Part shown: positions 50,987 through 63,735 of the stretch, piece after piece
Numbering within the stretch: position 1 is the stretch's first letter
How the letters are laid out: every line of letters starts with the position of its first letter
Assembly (NCBI RefSeq): GCF_012489685.1
Contig: NC_080043.1
Coordinates: 2,978,501-3,042,500, forward strand
Reading direction: 5' to 3'
Length of the DNA stretch: 64,000 nt
From: Lotus japonicus
Taxonomy: Eukaryota > Streptophyta > Magnoliopsida > Fabales > Fabaceae
Notes under the pieces: generated by a model
Told to the model about the DNA's origin: nothing
The model's database searches: none
Seen by the model: the letters and a program-made list of their open reading frames with translations, nothing else
Made by a program: the position numbers and the translations under genes

Positions 50987-51926
50987 TCTATAACTTTATT
51001 AAAACAGTAAGGGTTATGAGAACCAATTGCATATGTGTCAGTTCCACAAAAATCCTCTTTTTTTATTGGTGCAATTTTGCTTCCCTCCATTCCTTGGCCA
51101 CATGTCTTTTCCTCCATTTTTTCGATTTTTTTAATTCAGCATTATTAAATGCTTCTATTTCACATTCAACTTTATATATATCTCTCTCTCCCAATTTATT
51201 ACTCAATTTTCAAATTATGAACAATCTTCATTATAATCTTGGTTTTACCACTCTCTCTCTCTCTCTCCCATTTAAATCTATTTCCAATACTTCTTATTAA
51301 TCCCCTTTCATTCTTTCCCTTAATTTCGGTCCTTTACAAAAAAATTTAATCTCCCCCCCTAAATTGCTCTAACTATTCGGTGATCAATACATTCAGAAGC
51401 ATTTAGAAAAAAAAAAAAAAACTAATTTCCTTCACTAAATTATTAAAAGCTCTTAAAATATCTGATTGTATTTCAATTAAAATTAAAATGAAAAAGATAT
51501 TTCCCCACTAATTTCGTTCATTTACTCCCTCCCTCATCCTAAGTTGTTTTTTCCCAATAACAAAAGAACAGTCTAGATTGTATTCCAAATCTGTTCTGAA
51601 TCTCTTCATATTCCCCCATATTTAAAATGACTGTCATTATCTGGACTCATGTTTAGATTTTCAAACTCTTCACCGATTCCAACCCTTTTTTCTTCCCAAT
51701 TTCTAGATACACTCTCAATCAATTAATTCAATTATGGTTTTCCAGACTCTCTCTCTCACGCTTACAATTTCATTTGCTTTGTTCCAAGAACAGGCAATTA
51801 AATTGTTCCATTGGATATGCAGTCTATCTCTCCCTATTTAAGCCCATCAAATGGTAAACTTTTCTCATTCATCTGCTGCTTAATCTCTAGCAATCGAACT
51901 GAGTGTAATCCTTCAATTTCTTTGCT

Positions 51927-54541
51927 ATGGCTGTTAAGGTTGATGATCTCTCCATCATTGATTCCTCCAAAGAGGCTTGGAATATTGTCGTGAAGGTCAT
52001 ACGTTTGTGGGTTAGTCCCAATTTCGGTGGTGGGAAGCTTCCCTTTTCAATGGAATTGGTTCTCATGGATGCTAAGGTACTATTTTTTTGGGTCATTTGT
52101 TTCCGTTTTCCTATTTTTTTCCCTTTTTTCTTACTTATTTCCTGTCAATGTGTAGGGTACAAAGATTCATGCTTCTGTGAAAAAGACTCTGGTGTATGTG
52201 TTCCAGCCTCTTTTAACTGAGGGTCGGGTATATAATATTTCATATTTTGGCGTCGGTGAGAATGGTGGTGAATTTAAAACAACTTCCCATCCATTCAAAT
52301 TGAACTTTCATAAGCATACATCTGTGAGACTGGAAACCAAAATTGCGATATCAAAGAGTCCTTACTCTTTCACTCCTTTATCTGACATCATGTTCCGAGA
52401 TCCTGATTCATCCTTTTTAGTTGGTATTTTTTTTTCCCATACGTCCTCTATTGACACATCTATCTCATGTCTTCCAAATTTTCTGACAATAAAGTTTCTC
52501 TGTACAGATGTTATTGGAATTTTAACAGGGTCCAGTGGTGAGCAAGAGTTTGAAAAGAACGGAAAAATTGAAAATAGAGTTACTATTGAGCTGTGTCAGG
52601 ATGGGTAGTTGTTCAATCTCTTCATATCATAAGGGGTTTTTTTATCAACATTTTTAAATTTCATCCCTCCTAATTATTGATTTTTTTTTATGAATTTAGG
52701 GTTAGGTTGGAGTGTTGTTTTTTTGGAAAATATGTTCCCCTAATCTTGGGTCAGTTAGCATCGGGAGACATGACTAATGCAGTTGTTTTGGTCAATTATG
52801 CAAAGATTAAGCCATTCAGAGGTTGTATTCTTTTCTTTTTTTTTTGAAATTATTAATTCTCTATTTTGTTATATTTACCGTGAATTTCATTCCCTTTCTA
52901 TATGGAATCCAAGTATTCAGAATGTCTATGGTGCTACCCAAATTTTGTTCAACCCAGATGTGGAGGAATCTGCATCTCTTCGCGAAAGGTTAGATATTAA
53001 GTCGTTTAATTGGGTTTCCATTGTTTTAATTATTTCTGTTCCTGAAGTCCTTTCACATGAGTAGGTTTTTTGCTATGAATGATCCTGCTCTACAAGTTCT
53101 TAGCCAGCTTCAGGATTCTGGAAAAGTGTCAATTGAGGAAGATTTTTTAAGCCAGACAGAAGCGAAAACCATCGACCAGATTAAAGATTTATCTGAGGTA
53201 ATGTATAACAGTTTTAATTTGATTTTTTATTTATATTAGTTCTTACTAAATCAGATTTTTAATCTATTATATATTGTTTTTTTTTTTTGTGCAGAAATCT
53301 AATTGCATTGTTTTAGCTTCTATCATGTTCATTTGTAAGGATTCCTGGTGGTATCCGGCATGCAAATGCAACAGGAAGGTTTATCCTGCTGATGATATGT
53401 ATTTCTGTGAAAACTGTGTCCGTCACATAGTAAATCCAATTCCAAAATTCAAATTGCAATTAAGGGTAATGGATCTACTGAATCTACCACATTTGTTGTT
53501 TTCGACCAAGAGGCTGCATCATTGCTTAGCAGACCATGTTCTGCCTTTGTGGATGCTTCTACCAAGGTTTGTGTACATGTTTTTTTTTTCTCTGATCAGT
53601 AATTTCATGTTATTTTTTATTTTTCGTTTTTACTTTGCTTATTGTGTTTGTTGTACGTGGTAGAATCCTGCTGAAAAGGCGGTTCCTTCAGATATCTTAT
53701 CATTGGCTGATAAGCAGTATTTATTCAAGATTGAAGTCAATAACAATGCAAGTAGCAATTTTGAACCCTCATATCGTGTCAAAAAAATATGTTGGGATCC
53801 AGTTATAATTTCTAAATTCAAGTCATCTATGCCTCAAGCTGATGGTCCAATGCCAAATATGAATGTTTCAACCCCAACTTCTGTCCTCAAGGGATCTTCA
53901 TCATCATCAAGCTGTGTGAAGGTAGTTTTTATTGATGCATTCTTATTATGTGTTAGTTGTTTGACATAAATTATGAGTTTATTCCCTATTTGTTTATTAA
54001 TTTTCAAATTGCAGGATCTTATCAATGATTTTGGAGTAGCTTCTGAATCCCAAGTTGAGGATTCTCCTACCGCCCAATCTGAAAATCCAAGTTCAATTGC
54101 TGTTGATGCTGTTGGAAACCCCGTTCCTGTAACTGCTACAATAGTTAATGTAGTTGAAACCTTATATATCATTCCTCTTTTATTAAACATTTTTCATTAA
54201 CAATTCTTTGATTTATTAATTATGTTTTTAATGACATCGTCTAATAGGCTGTTAGTGAAAAGGTTATGAAGTCTGATGATTCTACAAAATCTGAGGGTCG
54301 TAAATCTGCTGTAGAGCCCGTTGCTGATGTTCCGTCTGATGTATTGGGAAAGGAAATACAGGATTCAACTCCCTCTGTTGTTGCTGGGACTGTTTGTCAT
54401 ACTGATGATGATGATGATGTAGCTGTGGGCAGCCAGTGTTCCCCTCCTACAAAACGTAGTTCTCCCTCAGATTCTGAAGCCCTTGGATCATCTAATGCTG
54501 GAAAAAAGCTTCTTAAAGCTGTGAAGAAGGAGAAGATCTGA
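51927..54541 (+). pseudogene. RPA1-like single-strand DNA-binding protein, frameshifted
   Basis: Ten exon-like blocks (51927-52076, 52156-52423, 52508-52604, 52700-52821, about 52921-52988, 53065-53197, 53295-53566, 53664-53921, 54015-54149, 54248-54541) encode successive OB-fold domains of the large subunit of replication protein A. The C-terminal domain has its zinc-binding cysteines (WWYPACKCNRKV, then YFCENC). Two faults are visible. The junction of blocks 4 and 5 does not keep frame with any GT-AG pair that retains block 4 in full. Block 7 is 272 nt, one short of a multiple of three, with the reading frame shifting near 53470. The tail is acidic then basic (KKLLKAVKKEKI). It lies inside the Helitron at 50987-57405. 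A functional RPA in replication is unlikely. Confidence 0.7.
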
Positions 54542-57376
54542 AGACATCAGTTTTAGTTTCTTTTCATGTTTTCCTATTGTCCTTTTGATTTAAGCTTTTA
54601 TCGTTCAGACTGGAATACCCCCATAATTTTGATGGCGTTTTAAATATGGGGGCCATGTTTTGTTTTGTTATTAACTTAAAATGCTCATCGAGCTGTTGCA
54701 CTATGTTGATCTATTTCAATTTTGTTATGATAATTTTTCCAGTGTCCTTCAATTTTTTTCTTTCGTGAGATATGTCCATTTGTCTTCATTATTTACATCT
54801 TCATTTTAAAATCTTAATTCTTAGATTTCAATGTTAGATTTAATTCTCCGTTATTCTTGATAAATAATTTATCCTTTTGATTGTTTTTTGAACTGTTTTA
54901 GCCCTTTGATCCTACCTTTTCTATTCATGATATCAAAGAAATTTGAATTTGAATCCTGTGTATAAAAGATTGTATACTTCCATAAATACCCGATTATTAT
55001 AAGAATGAAACACAAAAACCAAAATTAATAAGTTTTTTAACTATTTTAAATTCCATTTCACCGTATATCCTTTCAGAAAAATAAGGTCTATAAATTATAA
55101 TAGAATTTTTTTGTTATAATCAATTTTAAATCTTTGAAAATTTCCATGTTCAATTCCATCTAGGAAATCAAGAATTCAAGTCTTAACAAACAATCTATTT
55201 AATAATATTAAATTCCTTATTTCAACCCCCCAATTTCGTTCACTTACTCTTTCTCTCAACAATTTTGTTTTTTTCCAATCAAGAATTCAAGTCTTAACAA
55301 ACAACCTATCTAAGTGATGTTACTAGATCTAAGTGATGTTGGTTATCAAAATTTGTGATTGTACTTCTCTGAATGATTTTGGATCAATAAGCCAACTTTA
55401 TAAACATTCTAGCTATGTTTTTAATTTATGTTATGTTAATTTTTTGTCATTGTCGTTTTAGTTGATTTCGTCCCTATATAACTGAAGTGTTAAATTTAGT
55501 TTCTTATATCTAGAATATATGATCCGTATAAATATATTGATTTCATGTTGAATTATTTGAGCCGTTTATATCAAATCTTAATTTTTGTTGTTGTTAAAAT
55601 CTGGTTTCAAGTATAACTCATAAAATCCCGTTTAAAAATAGACCAATCTTCCTCACTCTATATTGTGTAAATCTTAAACCCCAGAAAATATTTGTATCTA
55701 TTGATTCCCTCCATTAATTTCATTACCTTTTCCAAGTTTAATTTGTCCATAATATAAAAATTATAAATGTCTTCGTGATATATACCAAATTTTGAAAAAG
55801 TTATTATATCCTCTAAATCATTATCAAATTACCTAGATATGATAATTTTTTTTATCTTGGACGAGGAAAGGAATCAGGTGAATTCCAAAAAAAAAAAAGA
55901 TAAAAGTAACTCTATGATTAAATATGTGGAAATATGATTTAAATTTAAAATTTTTTATTCTATATATATAAATAAAGAGATAACACACCAACGGTGCTTC
56001 AGCATGTTCAGAGGAAAGGAATCAGATGAGTTAAAAAAAAAGATAAAAAAAACACTAGGAGTAAATATGATTTAAATTTAAAATTTTCGAAATATGAGTT
56101 AATCTGCATTAATATGTGGAAATTTGATTTAAATTTAAAATTTATTAAATGTTCAATAAAATCCTATTACTTCTTCTATTTTCTAAATAGATTAAATGTA
56201 AAATATTTCCACATGTATATTTAATTTGTTAAATCTGTCCGTTTCCCTTTTCAGTTTTTCAGATACCTTGGTTTTGCAATCAGCCGCCTTTTTTAGTGGG
56301 TTTAGGCTTTTAAGTTAATTATTATGGTTGTTGGGATTCTCTATAAGATTATTTTTTTTGAAAATAAAAACATAGTAAAAGCTCTCTGAAACATGAGCTG
56401 TATTGGCAAACATGACTCATTGCAAGGAATTCAAATTCGATTTCAAACTGTGTGATGTATACTGAAATACCTCATTTGTATGTTATCTTTTAAAGTCCTA
56501 ATTTCGTTGTTATTCTTTGTTCTTTTAGCCTAAAAAATACAAGCTCAGAGTTTTCAATGTGGACTTATAATATAGGTAAATGTTTTGAAGTGATTGTAGA
56601 AGCAGTTATGGACAGCTTAGAGGAAGCTAATTTTCTGGACTATTACTCAGGTCAAATTAGTCACATTTTTATGTCTATTTTGGCTTCCTACCAATTTTTA
56701 ATCTAACTTTTCTTCTACTATTTTCCGCTGCAGTGTTGTTGTTCATGTTGTGATTTCATCTTCCAGAAGATTGCTTCAAGCTTTGAAGATTGCTCACAAC
56801 AGAAGATTGCTTCAAGCTTTGAAGATATTATTTGAATATGGCTCCAATTTCACATCTAAGCTATAGTTTTTTTTTGATTTCTAGATGTATTTTAGTTATG
56901 AAAAAAAAATTCCTCTCCATGTCAACACTGGTATTTAGGAAACTGCCCCCAACTTCCTCTGATTTGTTGGGGTTATTCCAAGTTTTCATTATCAAAATAA
57001 CATTTCATATAAGGGGAATAGAATGATATTACTATTCAAAAATACTTATATAAGCTTTGTGCAGTGGGAAATTGATTGATTAGGTTTATTTTGAAACTTA
57101 TCTTCTATACAATTATAATCGTCAGGGGCATTCATAAATTATCCTTATGAGTTTTTGGTGAATTAGCAGAAATATATAGATGCAAATAATGTAGGGATGT
57201 CTCAAGCAATTGTCCCTCAGGGGAATAAGAACAATCTTAAACCATGAAAAAACTGATGTACTAAATCCCATATCCATTCATTAGCCATCTTGATTCTAAT
57301 TGCATTTCAAATCATCAATCCAAAGTTTATATGACATTAGTATATATTGATGTGTTTATTACAACAGTAAACCTCG
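54542..57376. other. Helitron 3' body, no gene seen
   Basis: AT-rich sequence between the RPA-like gene and the Helitron 3' hairpin. A direct duplication (agaagattgcttcaagctttgaaga) occurs at about 56765 and 56802. No further exon was recognised. Confidence 0.5.
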
Positions 57377-57405
57377 CCGTGCAGCGCACGGGTGAAAGGT
57401 ACTAG
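57377..57405 (+). mobile_element. Helitron 3' terminus (hairpin and CTAG)
   Basis: Stem ccgtgc/gcacgg with loop agc, ten bases, then CTAG, followed by T at 57406. Confidence 0.8.
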
Positions 57406-58429
57406 TAAGATTGAAAAGACTTAGTTATATTGAAAAATAAGCTCTGGAAAATCATATCAATAATTAATTATATTAATTGATTGTCTCAAATATACCAATC
57501 AAAATTGATCCCAAAACACATATCAATAATCAGACAGAATAATAGCCCAAACATTGCAGCAGTTTGAGTAATTTTAAATCAACCTAACAAAAATCAGATT
57601 AGCTAAATCCAACCCACTAAAATCAGTTAAAGAAAGAGTTAAATTTGAATTTTGAAAATGAAAAATAGAATCAAAGAACAGAAGCAATAACAAAAAGTTT
57701 TGCATACTAAATCTGCACGGAATACCCTGAATTTCCATCCTGTTCAGACACCTTAGTAAGCTGCTTCAATCATCAAAAACGGCAAAGAAAACAAAAAAAA
57801 GCCCTCAGTACAATGAAAACATAAAACTTCTCGCAAAAAACAAACCCCCACAGTTGGACAAAACCCTCATTGCATAAAATAACATAAACACCATTTTACT
57901 GCATGCCCATAAAAAAGGAGTCATAAACTATTAAGCAGGGTTGCAATGGAATGGTACAAAGGATGTGAGTTCATTAATTCAATTCATAGCCACTCGCGAA
58001 GAAAGAACTCTGATGGCATCGGTGTTGCGTGATTATCACAAAGAAAAAACTTTTTTAAAAAATATTGCAATACAAATCAATCTAGGTTCCCCCTTACATT
58101 AAATGATAACATGATAAAGCATACTTGAATCTTACCTCATAATCACCGGTGTCACTTTTTAATTATAAAAGTCACATAATAATGAGAAGAGCATCTCCTT
58201 AATTATTATAGGAATGTAAATCTTGATAGTACTGTGAGATTCAACTTGCTCTGATTTGGAGCTCTTTTATGCTTACATCTTTGAGCCACTTTGGATCTTC
58301 CTCAGTTGAGTTCCATAGAACTGTATGATGAGCCCCTACAGTACACAAAACACCCAAATAATTATAAATCTACTAACTTAAGAAGTAAAATCCAGTTTCA
58401 CTGTTCATGGCCACCTTTTTTTTTTGGGT

Positions 58430-59484
58430 ATCAAGTGAAGGTTTGTTGGGCCTATTGGGTTGTCTGGGCTGTATGGATACTAGCAGTCTGCTCACCTAGG
58501 GTACTGTTCATCGTCAGGAAAAAAGTGAGCATTACGTAACAGAGAAAAAGAGTGAGAGATTCAAGATGAAAGAAACAGAGTGTTTCCACTGATATTATTC
58601 ACTGCTTCGTCGAACAAAAATTGATGATGAAGATTGCAGCGCTGAAGCCTTGATCTAGCGAAGGAGACCCTTTCTGTTATCAGGGATTTCCAAAGAATTG
58701 TTGAGAGATTCTGTCATTGTGGCTTCTGGTCAGGATAGTGTCAGATTCTGTTCATCTAGGGCTACCGCATACGAACCTACCAGCTTTCTTGCCTAGACTC
58801 GAACTCCTACTGCTCCCACTTCCATTCACAGTTGTATTGCTTCATCCTGTACTTCCTCGCTAGCTATCATCTATCTCCCTATCTCTGTTTTCCTAGATGA
58901 TGGTACTTTCAATCTCCATCAACAGCTGTGGCTTCTGCTTTACAGGTTGTGCGTCTAAACCCTACCTCCCCATCTAATTCCTTTACAGCTTGTCTGATTT
59001 GATTTGGAGCATGAGTAGTTCGTTGCTATATATTGAACCATTCATTTTCACTTTGTGGTCTCAAGCCAGTGCCCTCTCTTTCTCTTTGCTATATTTCTGT
59101 TGATTTTATTTTGTGTAAATCTCTATTGGAGATATGAGTGGCCATCGCACAGGTATAATTTTAATTTGGTATGATGATTGATTTTGGGATTCCATATACG
59201 CACAGGTATATTGTTTGTCCATGGGTGCAGCTATTAGGAATTGAAATTTAATGAAATTGTGTGGTGGGGTTGGGCTTCTTGGTTATATCTGATGGGTTGG
59301 TAGGGAGGTATGGTAATGGTACTGGGTATAATAGGCCTCTGGTAACCTTGCAGTTTGAGAACTCCTCCCTTTTCTGGTTTTTCTTTTTGCTGATGTATTC
59401 TTTCTATCCTTTTTTCTTTTTGCTGTAATCCTCTTCTATTGCTTCTCCCTTATAATGCAATTCTTTGGCTTTCAAAAAAAAAAG
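58430..59484 (+). mobile_element. Retroposon 3' end with A-tail (uncertain)
   Basis: The segment near 59380-59484 is T-rich, contains cttataatgcaattctttgg, and ends in a run of 11 A's, like the 3' tail of plant LINEs. The 5' limit is unknown and no flanking duplication was confirmed. Confidence 0.35.
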
Positions 59485-60368
59485 GACTTTAGAATTTATC
59501 CTTGACAAACTTTAGAAGTAAGGGGTTTTGTCTCATAATTTCTTCTTCACTATTTCTTTTTAGTTTGGGAGTGTATCACAGGGAATGATTTTTTTAGTAT
59601 CTTGAATAATTGCAATGTTATGCCAAGTTTTCGATGCTATTTTTTATTAATTTGGGCTTGAATGATGGCAGGAAGGAAAGACATGGTGTGTATGCAAAGC
59701 CAGCTCATCAAAAAGAGGTGCAGATTTTTATTTCTGTAAATGGTTAGTCATGCCTTTGAATGAATAATAGTTACTTTATTTACAATTTCAAACACATGTA
59801 GTATGTATAACTTATATCTCATCATATATCAGTTGGTCTATTTATATTACCTTTGTCTATTTATTTTTTTTCTGCTACCACTTAATCAAGTGTGATTATA
59901 ACTACAAACACTTAATGCGTCAATTGCTAATTTTAGCAGGTGATTCAAGAGAGTGGGAGCACACACACACTTCTACAAAATAGCATGGATGGAGATCATT
60001 TTATGAGGTGGTGATATAGGTTGCCTAACTGCATCACATGATCACCTGCTAAATCATCACCACTCACCCATTGAAACGATTTTTATATTTGTTGATTATG
60101 TATAACCTGTGGCTGTGAGCATCATGAATATACATGCAAGTCTTTTTGTAGTGAAGAATTTTCTTTTCTGAGTTAATTTACTAAATTGCTTGAAGAACCA
60201 TCTGCCACCCTTTGAATAAATCATTGGCTTTCATGAAAAATATAGGTTGAAAAGGGCTACTTGGTCGATCTTAGAGATGAGATTATTTAAGTTCAATCAT
60301 CATGAATTTCCCTTTTAACTTTACTGTATAATTTTGGGCTGAAGTTGTTTTTATTTTTCTGGTACAAG

Positions 60369-62000
60369 GGGAAATCAAGTGTGCTTCATTTGGAAGCTAT
60401 CTTTATGTTGTGAAACAATTTGTTGTAAACGATGGTGTTCGAACACCTGTTGTTATATTACAGTTTGCTAAGATCAAGACATTCAAGGGTATGCCAAGAA
60501 TTATTTTCTTTAGATGGTAGGTGCCATTTCCTCATATGCATGAAACTAAATTGCAATTACTTCTTTTATGTAGGTTTTGTTGTTATTCAGAATTTCATGA
60601 ATGCTATTATCCTTCTATGGAACCCCCCCCCCCCAATAGTTGAAGCGGTTACAATTCGTGATGGGTGAGTTGTATGTGTATAAAGACAGTACAATTTCCT
60701 CCACAACATTGTTTGTTATACCATATTGCTTAATAATTTGTATGATTTGAATGATTATGATACAACAAGGTTGGCTCTTCATGGCATCGAGGCGGACATG
60801 CCATTGGCTGAATCGGAAGATGATGATGATGTTCACATACTAACTCAAGAGGAGGAGTTTTTAACTCTTTATCCTAGGAAGGATCTGAAAGAGCTCAATG
60901 AGACTGAGGAGGTTGTTTTAACTTAATCACTCTTAGTTTGTAATTGATTCTTTCCATTTAAATTGAAATTTTATTATCAATTCATATCACTATTCACAGT
61001 TTATCACGAGTGCATTCTTTCATGTAGGATGGTGTGTTTACGGTTGTAGCACGAGTTACTAGCCTTGCTGAAGGGGAGAAGTGGTGGTACTCTGCATGCA
61101 GTTGCCACAAGGCAGTAACAACTGAGGATGGAACATTTTACTGTTCTGGATGCCGCAAACCTTTACTGTCCGTAACTCCTAGGTGATGCAGTGTTCTGGT
61201 TTTTATGATTTTGTTTTAAAATCATCAAACGCAGTTGTTGAACTAATTGTTTTCTATTTACTCTAATATCAGGCTCAAACTAAAGGTAGAAGTTGAGGAT
61301 GCCTTTGATTGTGGTACATTTGTCATATTTGGCACTGATTGCCAACTACTTCTTAACAAATCATGCAAAGAGTTGGTCATGATCTCAAAGGTTTAATGTG
61401 ATATATGAAGCATTTTTTATTGGAAGAGCTGGACATTACTTGCTATAACTTGTGCTCATAAGTTCTGACTATATATTGTTTTTAGGCGAAGTCTCCATAT
61501 GAATACCCGGCTGAGATTGAGACTATCATTGGTAGAGAACTCTTATTCAAAGCTGAGAAGTCAATTGGCCATGGGACCAAGTTTGATGATTCGTACAAGG
61601 TTAAGAAAATATGTTCCTAATTCGCTGTGATTGAGAGTTTCAAGGACAAGTCAAAGGTTCAAACCCTAAGCAAGGTATTCATTTCACTATCTTGCATGAT
61701 TATGTGCTGATTATTACTATGTTGATTAATATTACTCACTGTTTTTTTGTATTTGTTCTATTGGCTTAGATGATCACTAAGGGTAAATTTCCAAAATCCA
61801 GTGGTGGAACTGATGATACAATTGGTGACTATTCTGCAAAGTTGTCCGAAATAGGACCCAATGTTGTTTCACTTGATGAAATTTCCCCTCGAGAGGGATC
61901 TGTCGCATGCTCTTCAGTCCAAAGTGTTGGTAGTGATGTTAGTACTACAATGCCTGCTAAGAGAATGAAGCTGCGTTCTGTCAAGCTGGAGAAGGAGTAG
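60369..62000 (+). pseudogene. Second RPA1-like gene, with premature stop
   Basis: Seven exons (60369-60488, 60574-60664, 60770-60911, 61028-61182, 61273-61390, 61486-61674, 61770-62000) stay in phase with each other and match the central and C-terminal OB-folds of RPA1. The zinc site is conserved (WWYSACSCHKAV, then FYCSGC). Exon 6 of this set carries a TAA at 61618-61620 just after KVKKIC, where the first copy continues with a Trp; the frame is otherwise open beyond it. The N-terminal exons are missing or not recognisable; a weak candidate is at about 59670-59750. A 12-C run (60613-60624) encodes Pro-Pro-Pro-Pro. The gene lies 750 bp upstream of a Helitron 3' end, so it is probably also Helitron cargo. 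Confidence 0.7.
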
Positions 62001-62731
62001 AAGTTGCAGCTTACTAATTTTTTTAGTATAAGTTAGTATATGTTAGTAATTGAACCCATGTTCCTAGAAGTTAGTTTTTTGTAACCTACATGTGCCTTTA
62101 TTATTTACTAATGCGTAGAATTTTTATATAGATATATATATATGGGGTTTGTGACATCCTTTGTCTTGATAGATTTGGTTTGGTTTGTAAGATGAGTTGA
62201 TCTAAACTCATAGTTCACTCTTCACTTTTGTATTGACTTTTCATTAATCTTGATTAAGATCAGTTTTAGTACAAAGCTTGCTCCAATTTGATTTTTTTCA
62301 TTTTTTTATTAATTAGTTTTGTGTATGTCACTAATGCAGTCACTGTATATTCCTGGTTAGTAAATTGTTGAATGCATTTACACAAACCGTGTCAAACAGC
62401 CACATCAATTTCTCCTTGCCACTTTGTCAATTGATCAATAAATTTTATTTTGTTATAGTATAAAGTTAATTACAATTAAAAAACTCCGTAAAATACAACG
62501 AAAAAAGACTTTAAACATAATTTTACTACTACTACTATATATCTAAATCTATGCCTTAATTTAATTAAATTATAAAATTACGTCTAACATGTTTGAGTAT
62601 TGAAATGTATAATATGGTTCAAGTTTTTTTTGGTATTGTCAATGTCAACCACATAATGATGTTTATTGTATAATGTGCATCATTTTTAAAAAACAATTTA
62701 ATTAAATGTAATAAATTAAGAAATTAAACTT

Positions 62732-62758
62732 CCGTGCAACGCACGGGGATAATCCTAG
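62732..62758 (+). mobile_element. Helitron 3' terminus (hairpin and CTAG)
   Basis: Hairpin ccgtgc/gcacgg with loop aac (62732-62746), eight bases, then CTAG (62755-62758) and T. The matching 5' end was not found to its left; it may lie beyond the element at 50987, which would then be nested within this one, or be lost. Confidence 0.7.
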
Positions 62759-62816
62759 TAGAGTGAAATAGGACAAAAAGAAAACAGATGATATTTTAAT
62801 AATAATTACTCCACTA

Positions 62817-63735
62817 GAGCTTGTGCGGGTTATCTTCCTGTGAGGACAGCTCTTCGTCGTCGGGGTCTGGACGTGGATCCGTCATGTCCATGGTGTGGAT
62901 TAGAGGAAGAAACTGAGGTACATGTTCTTCTCTCTTGTCCTGTGATTCAGCGTATCTGGTTTGCTATCATGGGGCTTGGGGTCACGGAGGATGCTCCACT
63001 CCATGTGGTGGTGGCCCGAATGTGGGATGGGGTGTGTGAGACGGTGGTGGACAAATTCATTACGGTGGTGTACGTGATTTGGGAGGCTCGGAATGCGTTG
63101 TTGTTTCAGAACCGTGAGTTATCCCTTGACCATGTCCTTGCTCGGGTCGCGTCTCTTGAGGCTTTGCCTCGGCCAGGAGCTTTGCAGCGCTCCCCTAGGG
63201 CGGAAGCGGCGGCATGGTCGCGCCCAGCGGTGGGGTGGATTAAGGTAAATGTTGATGCTTCCGTGCGGCGTGCTATGGCGGGATTTGGGATGGTGGCGAG
63301 GGATGAGGAAGGTGCTCTCCTGGCAGCTGCAACTTTAGCTCCGGTGATGATGCAATAAGCGGGACTAGCAGAGGCACTTTGCTTGCGGTGGGCGATGAGG
63401 CTTGCTCTTGATCTTGGCTTCTTCTCAGTTTGCTTCGAGACGGATTCCTTGCAGCTTTATCAGTGGTGGCGTCGTCGAACTAGAGGCTCTTCTTACCTTG
63501 ATTTGATTATTTCTGATTGTCGTACTTTAGCTTTATCTTTTGCAAACATTGATGTTTTGTTTGTTCGTCGTTCCGGCAACCGAGCCGCTGATTTTTTAGC
63601 CCGGGGGGCATCCTCTTTTTTGGTTTGGATAGAGGAGGGACCTCCTGGCCTTGATGCTTTTGTAACCTCTGATGCTATGGCTTCCATGCCTGTCTGATTT
63701 ATGAGATCTATGTTTCTTTCAAAAAAAAAAAAAAA
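62817..63735 (+). mobile_element. 5'-truncated L1-type LINE with TSD and poly-A
   Basis: The insertion is bounded by the 13-bp direct repeat aattactccacta (62804-62816 and 63736-63748) and ends in a 17-base A-run starting at 63721. Only the last part of ORF2 is present. The GC-rich interior contrasts with the AT-rich flanks. Truncation at the 5' end, a long duplication and an A-tail are the signature of target-primed reverse transcription. Confidence 0.92.
62819..63697 (+). pseudogene. LINE ORF2 C-terminus: zf-RVT and RNase H
   Basis: One frame is open apart from a TAA at 63356-63358. It begins in the zinc-knuckle region after reverse transcriptase (CPWCGLEEETEVHVLLSCP, with the Cys/His pattern of zf-RVT) and continues into RNase H. 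The RNase H part shows VNVDASVRRAMAGFGMVARD (first catalytic Asp), then AEALCLRWAM (Glu), FETDSLQL (Asp) and VRRSGNRAADFLARGA. It ends naturally at 63695-63697. The single in-frame stop and missing N-terminus make it inactive, yet the rest is well preserved, suggesting a fairly young copy. Confidence 0.85.

Larger units (their letters stand above)
50987..57405 (+). mobile_element. Helitron carrying an RPA1-like pseudogene
   Basis: The 5' end is TCTATAACTTTATTAAAACA at 50987, preceded by A, and is followed by the palindrome gggttatgagaacc. The 3' end has a ccgtgc/gcacgg hairpin (57377-57391), 10 bases, CTAG at 57402-57405 and then T. Insertion between A and T without duplication, a TC start and a hairpin-CTRR end define Helitrons. 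The 6.4-kb body holds one RPA1-like gene (51927-54541) on the same strand, a cargo known from plant Helitrons. There is no Rep/helicase gene, so it is non-autonomous. Confidence 0.8.

Noticed and set aside
58291..58539. An 82-codon plus-strand frame
   Set aside because: No conserved motif, atypical composition, and no supporting splice context.
45500..62758. A Helitron Rep/helicase gene
   Set aside because: I searched the open frames on both strands for the HUH replicase and helicase motifs and saw none, so autonomy is not claimed.
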